From Amylostereum areolatum (lineage: Eukaryota > Basidiomycota > Agaricomycetes > Russulales > Stereaceae), in contig SAXG01000064.1 of assembly GCA_012932865.1 (NCBI GenBank), forward strand, positions 134,952-198,951: a stretch of DNA of 64,000 nucleotides, given 5' to 3'. Below are positions 1-12,859 of this stretch, piece after piece (position 1 is the first letter of the stretch; each line of letters starts with the position of its first letter). The notes beneath the pieces were generated by a model. It saw only the letters and a list, made by a program, of their open reading frames with translations, searched no databases and was not told where the DNA came from. A program made the translations under genes and the position numbers.

Positions 1-634
1 AGACCCGCCTACCGGCCTCAAGTACACACCACACTGCGCAGCACGCGCCCAACGGCGCCGCCGAAAACTGCTTGGTCAAATGGGCTTGAGCGCGCATGGA
101 TAGATTCTAGCTTTCAGAGTGTGTGGCCAACATTGCGTGAGAGGTGTTGTGCTCTTGAGAGGCTTGGAGGTCCCATAGACACCGTCGAGCATATAAAATG
201 CAATAATGATAATGATAATGATACCAATTTTTTCCCGGTCGTATCCTCCACTGGTGGAAGGAAAGAGGGAAGGCACGCAGGTCGATAGCTGCCATCACAG
301 GGAAATTCGCAATGGCCGAGCTGTCGAGGAGATCAGGGCCGCAAGTCGTCTCAATCAAGCCAGGATCAAATAATTTATAGCTGAAGTTTCGGCGGTTAAG
401 CCCCCCCTCTCATGAGTTCAACGGCACATTTTCTGTCTTCATTCGAACGATGGAAAATACACAGCTACGGTACAGGATGAGGGGCGACAGGGGGTTATAC
501 AAAACAGAAATACGGACGCAAAACAACACACGCAGTTACAGTAAAGAAACACAGACCAAGAAAAACTCGAACGAATTACCCCTCCACAGCCGGACACCCC
601 CCCCCCCCCCCCCCCACACACACACACATTTATC
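1..634. other. No gene seen; poly-C and CA microsatellite
   Basis: No convincing reading frame or splice pattern is visible. A run of about 20 C residues followed by a short CA repeat lies near 597-628, just beyond the 3' end of the minus-strand gene that follows. Such tracts are error-prone in assemblies. Confidence 0.5.
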
Positions 635-3600
635 TCACATCGCCAACCGCGAGGTAGGCATCCGCGTCCTCCCCCGCGCCCAACCCTCCCCAGGCGCCCT
701 AGGCTCCCCAGCAGGCAACACGATCTGCCCGTTCCTCTCCCTCACCCTCCCAACCTCATGAACCATGCCTGCACCCTCCCCACCCACCTGCCTGCTCTCC
801 GTCCGCATCCGCCGCCTCTTCCCCTCCTCCTCCTCCTCCACCGACACCCGCGCCGCCCTGCGCCCCTCGTCGAACGCGCGCGGGGCCCCGAACGCCGCCA
901 TCGTCGGCGCGCGTCCGTCGACCGCCCACTTGCGCTTGCTCCGCGCCGCGAGCGGGCTCTCGGCCGCGACGCGCCAATTGGGCGACAGCTCCGCGTCGGA
1001 GGGCGTGTCGGCGTCTGCATGGATGCGCACGACGGTCGGGCGGTGGTGGAGGGCGAGCGAGGACGGCGTGGACGGGCCCTCCGACGCGGGCGACTCGGAC
1101 GCCATCCGCGTGCGTGCGCCGGGAGGGATGTACTTGGTCTGAGGCTGAGTCTGGGAGCGGCGGTGGGAGCTGGAGAGAGAGAGGAGGATATTAGATTCTG
1201 AGGATAGGACGACTCGAGGGAAGGCAAGGCTGACTTGTCCGAACCCGACGTGCTCCCGGGCGTGGCCCACTTCGTCGAATATATGACCTGCTGACCGCCG
1301 TCGACCACGTTGAAACCCAACGGCGGGACTCCGGCAGCAGCCTCCCTCTCCAGCGCCTCCGTCTCCGTCAACGCCATCGCCAACGACCGTCCGACGACCA
1401 TCGGGTCGACCTTGGTCGGGCTCAGCGCGGCGACGAACCGCCCGTAGTCGCCCGGAAGGTGCGAGATGTGCTCGAGCAGGATCCCGTCCGAAATGAAGCG
1501 GAGGCGGGGGCGAGGGCCGAAGGCGGTCGTCGTCGCGAGGTGCGAGAGGACGGCGCTGGGGCCGATGCGAACGGCGCGCTTGGGAGAGGCGGTCGAGGCC
1601 TTGGTGGGGTCGCATGTGACAACATCATTGGATCCAGAGGTCGCTTGGACATCCATAGAGGTTGCTTGGACATCCATAGAGGCTGGCTCGGCGTCCGTTC
1701 CCCCAACGTCAGACAAGCTCTGGTGGCGGTAGTGTGGATAGATGAGCGTCCTTGGAGCTGATGACGGCGGGACATAGACATACCTTATACTGCGTCGACG
1801 GTTTGTAGAGGTCCTTGAATGCAAAGTTGACGAAAGATGAGCGCCCGAAGGAGAATGCGGGTAAACCCAGGTCGGAGGCGCGGTCTGAAACATATGCGGC
1901 GGAGGGTTGAACAGCCTCGACGGGGGACGGCGTAGGGGCGCTCGATGGTGGCATATCTGGAGATTGGCATGTGGCGGCAGGAGCGGCCGGGGGGTTGTTC
2001 ATGTTCGCAGTAAGCGCTTCTGGACTGGGAGCCTTGTCGACAACCGAGGTAGTCTCGTTTCCCTTTACAGAAGCAGCTTCCTGTGGACGTGTCTCGTTGG
2101 TCAGCGATTCAAGGCCCTGAGAAGAAGCCATCGGTCAAAAATCCAGTCACACCAACCAGAGCAGAGAAATTGCGAACCTGCACGATTGCCAGTCTAGTCA
2201 GTGTCTTGGATAACGCCCTCAGCCTGCGCTGTTGTCGGGTCAGGGGCCGAGGTGCAGGCGGGCCAAAGGCGTCGAGACCGAGAGCTGCGACTTCGGCGGC
2301 GAAACTGGCGGTAGCCTGCGATCTCGCATCCTTGGGCGGGTTAGGAGCGGTGTCCCCAAACATAAGTGAAGTCTGGGCCTGAGGATCCACGGGCTTCGCG
2401 CTTGGAGTAGGTGAGGGAATCGTCGCGTTGGTGAACCCGCCGTCGTCGATGCAGGCGAGGTCGGAGGCAATAGGTTGCACGTCTGTGCTGTCACCGCTAG
2501 CCTCTTGAGGAACAGCCGACGGAGCTCCCGCGTCGCGCGTTAACTTGACTGCATCGGAATACAAAAGTGGTCCAACAGGCGGCGGCGCAGCGGTGCTGGC
2601 ACTCTCAGTACTACAAGGACAACACATCAACGAGGAAACGCTGAATGCAGGAGAAACACCAACCTTTCGCCAGCAACGCCGGTCACGAATCGGACTCCGT
2701 ACGGAATAGACTTGGAGCGCACGTGCTCGGGTGTAGAAGTGCCGTTTGCTTTGAGAATACCAAACGCTTTCTTCTTCGGAATGCGTTCAACGTGGGCCTG
2801 ACGGACGATGGGACTCGCACAGGCCGGGAGGTATGCCCGTCTTGCAGAAGCGAAGTCGGTGGGTTGGGTTACATCCGATGGAGTTACAGAGGAAGACGTA
2901 GCAGAGGCGGGGGCGTTGGGCGGCGCGGCGAGCACGTTGCTGCCTTCTCTTACTTGGCCGGTGGTGACGCCGCGCGAGTGACCAGCTGGCCATTCCGAAG
3001 ACGCAAGTGTCGCTAGAGGGAGGTAGTGGTTGGACCCAGGTCCGTTGGTCGGCTGAATGACGTCTTTCGAGAATCGCGAGGCGGCAACCTGACGCTTTCT
3101 GGCAACTTCATCGTTGAGGGCTCGGGCTCGAACCTCAGACCACGGCGGAAAGGAGATGTTGGAGGCGCCCTTGGAATGTTCAAAAGACAGAGAAGAGATA
3201 GGATGAGGCGCCTGGGCCTGAGCCTGGGGGCTGGAGGACGGCAAGGCTGAGCGAGAATCAAGGTCTTTGAAAAACGAACGTGGGGCATCCAGGTATCCGG
3301 AGGAGCCAGTGGTACTATCCACTTGGGATAAATCGGATTTGGAAGACTCTGTGGACAGGTTGTCTGGAAGTGAAAGAGAGTTGGAGACGGAGCCAAGAAG
3401 TGCGAGAGAAGAAGGCGAAGAGATATTGTTCGGGGAGGGCTCGATGGCTAAGGTCGTCGTCAGAGCTCGCGAGTCTAGGTTGGGTATCAGGAGAGTCGAA
3501 AGGGCCTGCAGTGATTCGCTGGACCGGACAGAGTTGGGGTCGGAGTCGGGAGCCATTGCCGTCTTGGATCTTGAAACCCACAGACCGCGGACGACGAGAG

Positions 3601-4114
3601 CGAGAAGAGCGAGTGTTCCGGATATCAGGCGACCGAGCAGGTGAATGGACACACGCGCCTTGACGCCGATCCTGGAGGAGGTGAACGAAAGCAAAACGAG
3701 GGCCACAGCCAGCGCGACGAAGACCTCGACAGCCGACACAGCGCGTAACCTATCTTGAACGGCGTTCAAAGCTTGTTCCACCGCGGTCGTATTGGCATCC
3801 ACATCTAAGGGGCTGTCGACGATGGTGTAGCACACGGGCGGGGCAAGGGTGTTGGCGGTACAGTGGGGCCCTGAGACTACCGGGAAAAGGACAGATTTCA
3901 GGAGGCCGCCGCCGTCATCCTGATCTTCAACGACAGAGTCGACCTTGATAAAGAGGTCGGGCGGCGGGAGGGGGAGGGTGAGCCGGCGGCGCAGCGGTTT
4001 GAAGGGGAAGATTTTGAACACGATGTCCGGCCAGGTCTTGTCCGTGAACCACTCGAGCTTGGGCACGTAGGGCAGAACAGCGGCCAGGGCGGCAAGAAAG
4101 TGTATGCTGACCAT
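635..4114 (-). CDS. Unknown membrane-anchored protein, five exons
   Basis: Model: 4114-2664, 2610-2178, 2116-1791, 1750-1214, 1169-635, giving 1093 aa with all phases closing. The start is the ATG at 4114, which opens a hydrophobic leader (MVSIHFLAALAAVLP). A short N-terminal luminal-looking segment with several Cys is followed by a helix-rich stretch near residues 155-220 (VEVFVALAVALVLLSF and LALLALVVRGLW), likely one or two membrane spans. The remainder is Ser/Pro-rich and low in complexity, probably a long cytosolic or nuclear-facing tail. The penultimate exon has a more ordered region (LRFISDGILLEHISHLPGDYGRFVAAL). No family recognised. The two introns near the 3' end are only 40 and 44 nt, shorter than usual here, so those borders are the least certain part. 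Confidence 0.6.
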
Positions 4115-4521
4115 GGCGGGAGAGAAAAGGAGGAATGAAAGGGTATCACGAAGGGAGGAGGGTATCGCAGGAAGGCGGGCGAGATGGTGGAATAGCGCAA
4201 GAGGAAAGCAGGCGCGGCCCGCCCCGCCACGGCACACGGGCGGCGGTTGTTTGGCGTCGCCAAACATCGGACCGACGCGTCGGAAAACGTGCCGGTGGTG
4301 CTCGTCGTCGGCGTCGACGACGCGCTCCCCGCCGCCCTTGTTCTCTAAATGGAATGGCGCAGACTCCGTCCTCCACAGTGTTCCTCGGCATCACGAGCGC
4401 GATGAGGTCTTGTTGTTTTCCGCCAACCCCGCGATCCTAGGATTTCTACTTTCGGCCATGGCGACTTTTGTTTTCGTTCCAGGCTCCTATTATACGATGC
4501 ACCGCCCTCCTCCCCGCCCGC

Positions 4522-4528
4522 TATAAAG
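4522..4528 (+). promoter_or_regulatory. TATA-like box
   Basis: TATAAAG lies about 120 nt upstream of the ATG at 4645 and supports choosing that start over the upstream ATG at 4468. Confidence 0.4.
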
Positions 4529-4644
4529 TCCTCGACCGACGCGACGCACAAGGGAGGGACATACGATCTCCACGCGATTACTCTGCCTTCAGGTGTGTAT
4601 GTATATCTGTTCTACTTTTGGCCGTGGCGATCGGCTTACAACGG

Positions 4645-6108
4645 ATGGATTCCGCGGCGTTGTTGTTACGCTGGTTCTGGTACAGTCGCATGCCCTTGCC
4701 CGCCTCTTTCTCCAACGGCCACCAGGATCGCCGCTGGGCAACTTACGCGTCCGTTGGCATCACGCAAGCCAGGCTACCACCCCCTTCTCCTGCAAACACG
4801 ACCCCCCGCGTGTACTTCGCCGATCCGACTCCATTCCAAGGCGCACTGCGATCTCGGGACGCCGACATGCACCGTAACACCTCCAAAGCCTTGACCAAGC
4901 ACAGATCCCCCCCGACCCTTCGCGACAAGTTCACGTTCAAACTCGGACGTTCCAAATCCGTTCCCGAACCCTCGCCACAAGTCATCCCCGAGCCCCCGTC
5001 CCCGTCTATGAGCGAGCAGCTGTTCGACTTCCAGACACACATGCACGAGACCTCCATGCGCTACGTCCAGGAACATCCCCCCTCTCTTCTGATAGAGCCG
5101 AAGGATCTCCCCGCCGTGCCCGCCACGGAGGCTCCGCAGGGACGCTCGCGAGACGACGAAGGCCAGTTCGGTCGTCGGCGCAAGGCGCGTCGCGCTCCTC
5201 AACCGGAGGTCGTACCAGAAGAGCCGCGGGTGCCGGAGTCTCCTAAGGGCAAGGGCAAGGCGAAGGATCCCAATCGTACCGGCCCGCGATATGAGAAACG
5301 ACCTCGCACCTCGTCGATCTTCGTGGAGTGCGGCTCAGATATTGGTGCAGGCGAGCGCGAGGTCCCCACTCAACGCGCCCGGGAGGAGATGGAAGCTCTT
5401 TTGTCCAGGAGCGGCGATACGATGGTTTTCGACGTCAACCTAGAGGGGAAACGCGACGAGGTGATGGGTCACGAAGAGGGGGAGGGGGCGCGGGAGATGG
5501 GCCCGCGTGCGGAGGAACCTGACGTACGCCGTCTTTTCGGCTTCTGTTCTTTTTCTGAGCTCATGCATATCCAACCAGGCTATGTTCACGGACGGCGGTG
5601 AATCTATGGATACCTGGCGCAGGCATGGCCAGGGTTCGGGCGCGGCGCCGCAAGCCTCCTTCGCACTTCCTCTGGCTGGCCCGTCCTCAAGGCTCGCCAG
5701 CGAGGGATCTTCCTCCGCCCTTGAAGAAGAGAACGCAGTCGGTGAAGCCTCCAAACATCAGAATAGGAACATACACATCCAGGCCCCGCAATATGGCGAC
5801 GAACGGGGCGCGGCTGACTCGTCTTGTGAGGACCCGCCGTTCGATTCTCCCTCCGAACCAAGGTAAGCTCAGTTCTTATCCTTCGTACCGATACCGTTGA
5901 ATGACCGGAACGTTCGCCACCTAGGCCTCCCGCACAGGCAGAGACCAACCCTCTCTTCCCTTGGTCCTTCTACTATATCAGCACGAACGCACCTGCGTCC
6001 CCTCTGAAGCTCTCAGGTGAAGAACGCGAGATGCGTCACGGCGAGCACGCGCGAAAGCCCTCTTTGCTGGATAAAGTGAAACGCGTTTTGCCTGCTACGA
6101 AGGCCTAG
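4645..6108 (+). CDS. Unknown basic, disordered protein
   Basis: Model: 4645-5523, 5579-5862, 5925-6108, giving 448 aa. The frame is open upstream, but a TATA-like box at 4522 argues for the ATG at 4645; a short intron near 4592 cannot be excluded. The protein is Pro-, Ser-, Arg- and Glu-rich, with a basic cluster (GRRRKARR) and a KGKGKAK segment that could act as nuclear signals. Its C-terminus carries a basic helix (LLDKVKRVLPATKA). Introns are 55 and 62 nt with GT-AG ends. No domain recognised. Confidence 0.55.
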
Positions 6109-6994
6109 CGTCCGGTGAATCGGATCCCGGTGGTGTGCATCCGCGACTACGTCTGGTCGGAGAGGGAAGATTGATTTCGGAATTGGATGAACGGGATGCC
6201 GAGTGGATGGATGGATGACTCCGTGTTAATCTCTTAATGATTGTTGTAATGGAACCGGTACGAACGGATAGGATGAATGTAATGTGGCTTGTACCATGGT
6301 GGCTTCATGCACTGTTGAAAATCCGTTGTCTGGTGTGGCGTGAGTCGTGACTTCGGTGACGGGTGATGGATAACAGTCACGGTCACGACTCTGACGCGAC
6401 TCACGCGGCGTGTGTCTGAGACTCGGACGCGTTCTCGAATCTCCGTCATCCCGGCTCATCCCGGTCCCCATCCTCTTCGTCGACCTTGCTCAGATTCTGT
6501 AAATCAGCCCGTGAAGGATTTCAATCTCCCGCGGCGCACTGATCCAATGCGATTGGCATAACCCTGCACGGCCCATAAGCGAAAAGAATAAGGACAAGGA
6601 CAAGGGTCTACATGCGCCCCCATCAGTATCACCACCCCGATCGCGCGCCCTAATCACAACCCAGGTCCTCGTCTCCAAGAACACGAAAAATAAGTGCAGT
6701 GGGTGCGTATTGTTTTTTTTTGACTGCGAGCTTTGTGTTCACTTGGGGCACAGACTCCGCCGCCACGTCCCAGGAGCTCCGAGTTCGGCGTGACGAGGTC
6801 TTTTTGTACTCGAGGCGCTTCTCCTCGTAGCTTCTGCCTTGTTGTCTTCCGAGACGAGAGGGACGGGATGACACGATATAAGATCGACTTCAGATGCGTA
6901 GCCGGCATCTCGACAAACTTCAAGCCTGCCTGAGCGTCGGACTGTGGCGTCGTCTCGCATCTCGCTCTTCGCCTCCCGTGGATACCCTAATTCT
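6109..6994. other. Intergenic, no gene seen
   Basis: Small minus-strand frames here lack splice-supported extension or recognisable content. The stretch probably holds the 3' end of the preceding gene and the promoter of the next. Confidence 0.5.
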
Positions 6995-9585
6995 ATGGTG
7001 CGTACTCTGTCCACCTGTCTGAATTTTGGAAACGTTAACCGTCACTTCCATCCACAGTCGTACACACCGATGTCCTACGTTCCCAACGTTCCTCAGGTTT
7101 ACACCGACCCACCTCCCACCCCCATTCCACGATCGGCGCCCTGCAGCTCCTCACCCGAATTCCTACCCCAAGCCCAATTACCAAACCCCAATTCAATATC
7201 CCACCCGCAGCAGGTCTACATCGTGAACTTCAACGCCGGAAACTACCCACCACAACAGCTCGGAGTCCACTCGACCACGACGGCAGGCCCGGGTCACTGG
7301 GTTTATATACCCGATCCATCAGCAGCCACCCAGGAGCAGAGTTCGGATGGAGATAGTGCGAGGGCCACTGGTGGAACGTCAGATGCAGAAGAGCGACCGG
7401 ACTCGCCTCCTCGTTCTCCTTCGCCACCTGACGACCGCCCATCCCCTCCACCCGACGACGGCGATAATAATGCGCTTCTTTTCTCGCTCCCACCTTCTCC
7501 CCCGTCTAATACACAATCCTCGCCACCTCCCTCTCGCCCGCCCTCCGGAAGACAGCTCCGTCCCAGGTCCCTCCCAAGCAGTTCAAGACCGTCCTCACGC
7601 CCATCGACCTGCCCACGTTCGCGTGCCTCATCGTCTCCCGGAGTTGCTTCGACCTCCCATCTGCGACCAATACCACAGGATACAGTCATCGCGTCCCCTG
7701 CTTCCTCCTACCACCCTCCAGACAGCGCGAACAGAGACAATTTCCCCATCTCCTCCCCAACCACCGTGCCCCCGGCGGATTCGGCCCTTTTCGGGCTTCC
7801 AAACCTGCGTTCGTCGCTCTCATCCCCCGCCCCGCCCTACAAGCGGTCGCCCGTTCTTCCTGGGTATAACACCACAGCCAAGGACGCGGCCAAGGATGGT
7901 TTGAATGAGAATATCATGAGGGAGAAGACGGTGTCCAGGAGGGCGTCGAAGGACATGGGTGTGCGGTTCCGGTCCCCTGCAGAGGAGGTGCGGGCGTTGC
8001 AGCAGAGCGCCGTGGAGCTGGACGGACGGGGGGATGGGGCGTCGGTGCATTCGTCTTTGACGTATCTAACGCTGCGCGAGGAGGCGGGACCTGTGACCAG
8101 CGCTATCTCCGAACATTCGCTGGTCGACTCTAGGAATACGGTCCAAAGCTGGCGCTCCAAAGTTGAGGACACGCAAGACGAGGACGGGGACGAGGGCAAA
8201 TGTAGGACCGCCTCTTCGTGCTCTTTGCCGTCGATGTCGGCTTCAGCCTCCCGTTCACTTCCGGCGTTCAACCCTGACGCTATGGTGAGGATGACGGAGC
8301 GAAAAGGGGACGCGGTACGTCCCACGTCTTTTCTTGGTCTTGGGATAAGGAAACTTACTACACGCATTGTGTTAGGCGAAGGGACAGTGGATAGAAGTAA
8401 CGTATCATCACTATGAATGCGCCTCAAGGTACGGCTGGGGCACGCAAAACCACGAGGAGGGGAATGACAACTCCCACCCATCCCCGACTCGTACCAATGC
8501 TTGTACTCGACCGCGCGTCTATAGCCGTCTTTTCCCAGATTCGCCCCGATCAGAAGAGGTCGACTCGGACTTGGAATCACACAACTCCGCCGGCATTGGT
8601 CCGCCTTCGGACCCACCCTCCCTCCCCCTTTCGCCGTCTGAAATCTCTTGGCCGAGCTCGATATCGGAGCTGCCCAACCTGGAGGACACTGACAGCGAGG
8701 TCGCAGAGCATGGATACTACGTGGATGCTTCCAGGACGGTGCAGACGGCGTTGCTCGAGGAGACTAGGAAGCGTACCAGGACCGCAGTGACTGAACTGGA
8801 CATGGTGTGTGTCCATCTCACTATGCCGTGGATGAAAAGGGCTGACAGCGGTACTCCCAGGCGACGCAGGCCCTCGCCTCCGTCACTCATCTCGCCGGAT
8901 CTGATGACCTTGTGACTGCCGCGCAGGACATGCTCGCCGAGCTGCACCTCCTGCCTGCGGTCTTCGAGGTGCTCGTACGTAGCGAGATCGGTATGGTGGC
9001 TGACTATCGACCGGGTCCGACCGAGCAGCGCTGGGTCGCGGCCAGAGAGCGATATGCGGATTCTCTTCAAGTGTATGTCCGCCCGTCCCGTCTTCCTTCT
9101 ATGTACGCAGGCTGACGCGGATATCGCAGGAACCTGCGGCGCGTCGAGCGCGTTGCCATCGTGCTTATGCACGAGATCGGACACGCCCCCACCGAGCACA
9201 TCCCCCGGATGATCCCGCGCGCGCTGGCGCAATTTGGCGCATTCTGGACCAAGATACGGAACCTGCAGCTGAGGATCGAGGTCAGCCCGTCCGCCGTTCT
9301 TCTCTCTTACTGGAAGGAAAACTGATGGTGCTTATGGCGTCGACTCTGCAGCTCGCCTCGGTTGTGATCCTGAGGAAACGCTTGGCCGCGATCCAGCAAC
9401 GCTTCGGGCACCCGTTCGAGCTGCTGAACACGCTGACGGGGCTCGATCCTGTCCGGGAATTTGAACGCGGTTGGGAAGGGATCGACGATCGGATACGATG
9501 GATGGCCAAAGCATGTCGGCGGTCTCCACGACCTGCTTTGAATCAGGAAAACGCTGCTGGTGCCCGTGCTGGCTGTGGGCGTTAG
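6995..9585 (+). CDS. Unknown Pro/Ser-rich protein with helical C-terminus
   Basis: Model: 6995-6997, 7058-8314, 8376-8804, 8861-9072, 9130-9280, 9352-9585, giving 761 aa. The proposed first exon is only the ATG, followed by a 60-nt GT-AG intron that happens to stay open in frame, so a start at 7073 is also possible. Residues 1-270 are a proline/serine-rich disordered region. After about residue 430 comes a Glu/Asp-rich linker, then a more ordered, helix-rich C-terminus (LAELHLLPAVFEVLVRSEIG; VERVAIVLMHEIGHAPTEHI). The HEIGH string resembles a zinc-protease HExxH motif but lacks the final His spacing (HEIGH itself fits HExxH), and nothing else in the protein supports a protease. Family unknown. 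Confidence 0.6.
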
Positions 9586-9924
9586 GCTTAACTTGCTGGG
9601 TGGCTGTTTGACCGGTTCGGATCCCTTGGACGACTTTACGCGATCACATGATCACGAACACTGCTAGATGCATTTTTACGAATTTATGATAGAGCGCCTG
9701 CGAGCGTGCCCACGATGTAATGTTGCATGAATGACCATGTACGATTCCCCTGTACATCTCGGTGGACTTGTCCGCCGTCATGCTTGCCGTCGCGACGTCA
9801 CAGTGGTGACATCCTATTTGTTATTCCGTAACGCCCTGGCTCCCGGTCACGGTTTTGATACCCTCTTCTCCTGTAGGCTGTAGATGTGCATCCTTGCCAG
9901 AAAGCCCGTCCACATCGTTCAATA
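9586..9924. other. Intergenic, no gene seen
   Basis: Same-strand spacer between two genes; nothing recognised apart from presumed terminator and promoter sequence. Confidence 0.5.
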
Positions 9925-12030
9925 ATGGCCAAACCCCCTTCCAAAAGCTTGTACACCCTTCTGAACCGCCTCTTCGACGCCCAATCGTCCGTCTCAAGCG
10001 CGCGTGAAGATCTCACCGCAGCCTCCGCCCTTCCCTCCTCTTGGACGCGCACGGTCGCGCTTGCGCGCGCCTCGATCGAGTTGCAGGATCGGATCACCGA
10101 GGCGCTGACGCTCGCGTGCGAGATTGTGAGCGAGGACGGGCCGGATGTGCTGGGGAGCCGCGAGATGGTTGTGCTCGTCCGGAGAGCATGCGAGCTCGAG
10201 CACGAAGTGGTGAAGATTGCGCAGGAGGAGAAGAAGGAGCTGATGATGGACGGGATCCCCGTTCTGTGCGGGAACGTGGTGCGAGACGACGCGATGGCGA
10301 GAGCGGGGTCCGGTGCGTCTTTCCCCCTTTCTTTTCAACGCTGCCTGGGGGCTAATCGATCGCGTTTTTAGGGCTGGGACTTTTAGGCAGGGCGCAGAGT
10401 CTTGTTGCGGCGGTTTTCCTAGCGGGGCCGACCTACAAGGCCGAGAGCGTAGCAGCCTACGACCCCTCCACCAAACCGCATCCCCTATCCACGCCCCTCG
10501 CGCGCTTCCGCCTCCATCGTCCTCTCCTGCCATCCACCATCCCGTCCACCCAACGCGCCTTCGCCGAAGCGCGCTGCGAGATTCAACAACAATACACCTG
10601 GAGGCCGCACCGCACCGCGCTCGGCGCGGGCGTGCTCGCCCTCACGGGCTTCAACGGGTTCAGAAACGGCGACCCGGCGCTGGAGCTCGTCAACCTCGAC
10701 GCGCCGCCGAAGAAGGGGCGATGGAACGAGTGGGGAATCCCCGTCCGACTTGGCCTCAAAGGGAACGACACCGAGGTCTGCCTCGATTCAGGCAGGAGGC
10801 TGGTGTACATCGCGGACGACAAGCGGGTCAAGTCGTACCGGTGGGCGGAGGACGCATGGGCGGAGGCCCGCGGGGCGGGCGCGGAGCCGCGGACCTTGCC
10901 CGTGCACACGCTCGACGCGAAGGGCTTTGACCGCGCGGTGATGCTGCGCGAGAACGGCGCGCGGCTCGTGCGCGCGGGCAAGGCGGGGATCGCGGTGTGG
11001 AGCATCGACGCGCTGCCGACGCACGGGCCCGAGGGCACGGACGTCGTCGGGCGCGAGATGCGCTCGGCGGCCTCCCTTTTCGACGACGACGACGTCGAGC
11101 ACTCGAGCGGCGCGCCGCCGACGCAGACCGTCGTCTCCGCGCCCGCCCTGCGCGACATCCGCACCTGGGCGGCGCTCCCCGCGGACGGGAACGGCGCGAT
11201 CGTGGCGCGCGCGAGCCGGAACGGCGTCGAGCGCGTCGATCTTGTGGCCACGCGGTTGTCGGGGCGGTATGTCGGGCAGGGTGGCGTTCTGAATACGATC
11301 CGGACGAGCAAGCAGGATGCGAATGGGTTCGTGACGACGGGGAGCGGGGCGGTGAGGTTGTACGATGCGAGGGTGCCCGCGCCGGTGCTGGCGGTGGTGC
11401 ATGGGGAGGAGGATGTGGAGGCGGGACTGTACGAGCACATCGGCGGCCATCCCTGTGCGTTTATCCCTTCCTGCCTTGGCGTTATCGTATGCTGACCCTT
11501 GGGCTGTAGTCATCATCATTGGGGGGACGACGTCGGAGCAGATCACGGTGTGGGACGTTCGGGCGCGTAGGCCGCTCTACGAGCTCAGCACGGGCAACAA
11601 CGAGGTGTCATCGATGGAGTGGGACGCCCCGCGACAGACGCTCTACGCCGCGACGGACTGCACGTACAGAACGTGGCTGGGGACGCGGGAGGGGTACCGC
11701 CCCGCGAGGTTCGACCGTATGAAGCGACCTTCGCCGGACGACGAAGGCAGCGATGAAGACGAAGACGAGAAGAAAGACCTGTACAAGGACGATCCGTGGG
11801 ATGCGAAGAGCAAGTGCTGGCCTCGAGAGGCTTACCACCTGGAGCACTCGTTCGGGCATCCGCTCGACTCGGGGGAACACAGGATCTGTGCGCCTTCCTC
11901 TCTCCATCTCCGCTTCGTCGACTCACGGCGCGCATGTATAGATCGATACAAGTTCACGCCCGGCGCTGACCCAAGCGTTCTCCCCGATTACGGCGACGCT
12001 AAGCTGGGCGAAAGTATATTCCAGTTCTAG
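9925..12030 (+). CDS. WD-repeat-like protein
   Basis: Model: 9925-10312, 10372-11454, 11510-11887, 11942-12030, giving 645 aa. Residues 1-125 form a helical domain with heptad-like spacing (ARASIELQDRITEALTLACEI), possibly a coiled coil. The centre reads like degenerate beta-propeller blades: GAVRLYDAR and QITVWDVRARRPLYEL are typical blade ends, and a further blade holds IAVWSIDAL. A strongly acidic stretch follows (DDEGSDEDEDEKKD). WD proteins are usually scaffolds for complexes; no partner can be inferred. The last intron is 54 nt and in frame, so an unspliced reading would add 18 residues. The first exon could in principle be a separate gene, but the splice joins in phase. Confidence 0.65.
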
Positions 12031-12859
12031 AGGGGCCGACGCTGTTGTTGAATTCAGAACTTACAAATGTTGTATGCATGTAGAAACAGAGGCTCAATCT
12101 CAGCTATTCGATAGAGGCGTTGCCGCGCCATCCGTTTGGACTCCTTGCCGTCGTCGTCCACCTTGGCGGGGCTCTACCGGTAGGTTGGCGATACATTGTT
12201 TGCGCGCACCAGGTGCGCCAAAGCGCCGGCGCTGTCCTCGTCCAATCGTTCCGTCGTGGGACGGAAGTGAAAACGCCCGCATGACAGAATGTTCGCCAGG
12301 ACAGGACGGGAAGATGACGCCCTCGATTCGATCGATTCGAGCGGGCGGGCAACGCGGGGGCAGCAGGTAGGGAAGGAGAAGGACGTTTCGGAGCTTTCTG
12401 GAAGCCGAAGGGCGACAAGAGGATCGCACTCATCCCAGAATGCGTACAGGACCGCTTTAGGATGCCTTCTACTCGAATTTGGGAGCAGCATCCTCCCCGA
12501 TTGCCTCTCGTTCTCCCGATACAATGTTGAGATGCGTATTTGATCGGGGTCGATGACTTCGTCTGACCGAAAGCGGGCGGGATCGCCACAACGAGACGGT
12601 CGGGAACCGGGACGGTCGCCACAAGCTTCCTCGACGATCCCAGTCGCCACTTTGGGCGTGCTGTTGCATTTGATCCCCCGCCCGCCACCCCGCCACCTCG
12701 CCCGACGCCAGGGCGCAAGGGCAGCGCAGAGATACATAAAAGGCGGGCTCGTCGTCGCGCGCAAAGTTCCCCCCCAGTTTCTCCCGCGTCCTCAACCCGC
12801 GTCGTCCAACTCCCTCTCCACTCTTTTATACCACATCCCTATCCTTCATCACGCCCACC
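12031..12859. other. Hydrophobin upstream region
   Basis: About 830 nt without a convincing gene. Minus-strand frames here overlap each other and lack splice support. The 3' part contains the TATA-like box of the hydrophobin gene. Confidence 0.5.
12735..12743 (+). promoter_or_regulatory. TATA-like box of hydrophobin
   Basis: CATAAAAGG sits about 120 nt before the hydrophobin ATG. The 13-mer CATAAAAGGCGGG recurs upstream of the secreted Cys-rich gene at 33771. Confidence 0.5.

Noticed and set aside
597..628. Poly-C tract as a functional signal
   Set aside because: Simple sequence and a probable sequencing or assembly weak spot.
9150..9200. HExxH zinc-protease motif (HEIGH) in the gene at 6995
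   Set aside because: The motif stands alone; no third ligand or protease fold features are visible.
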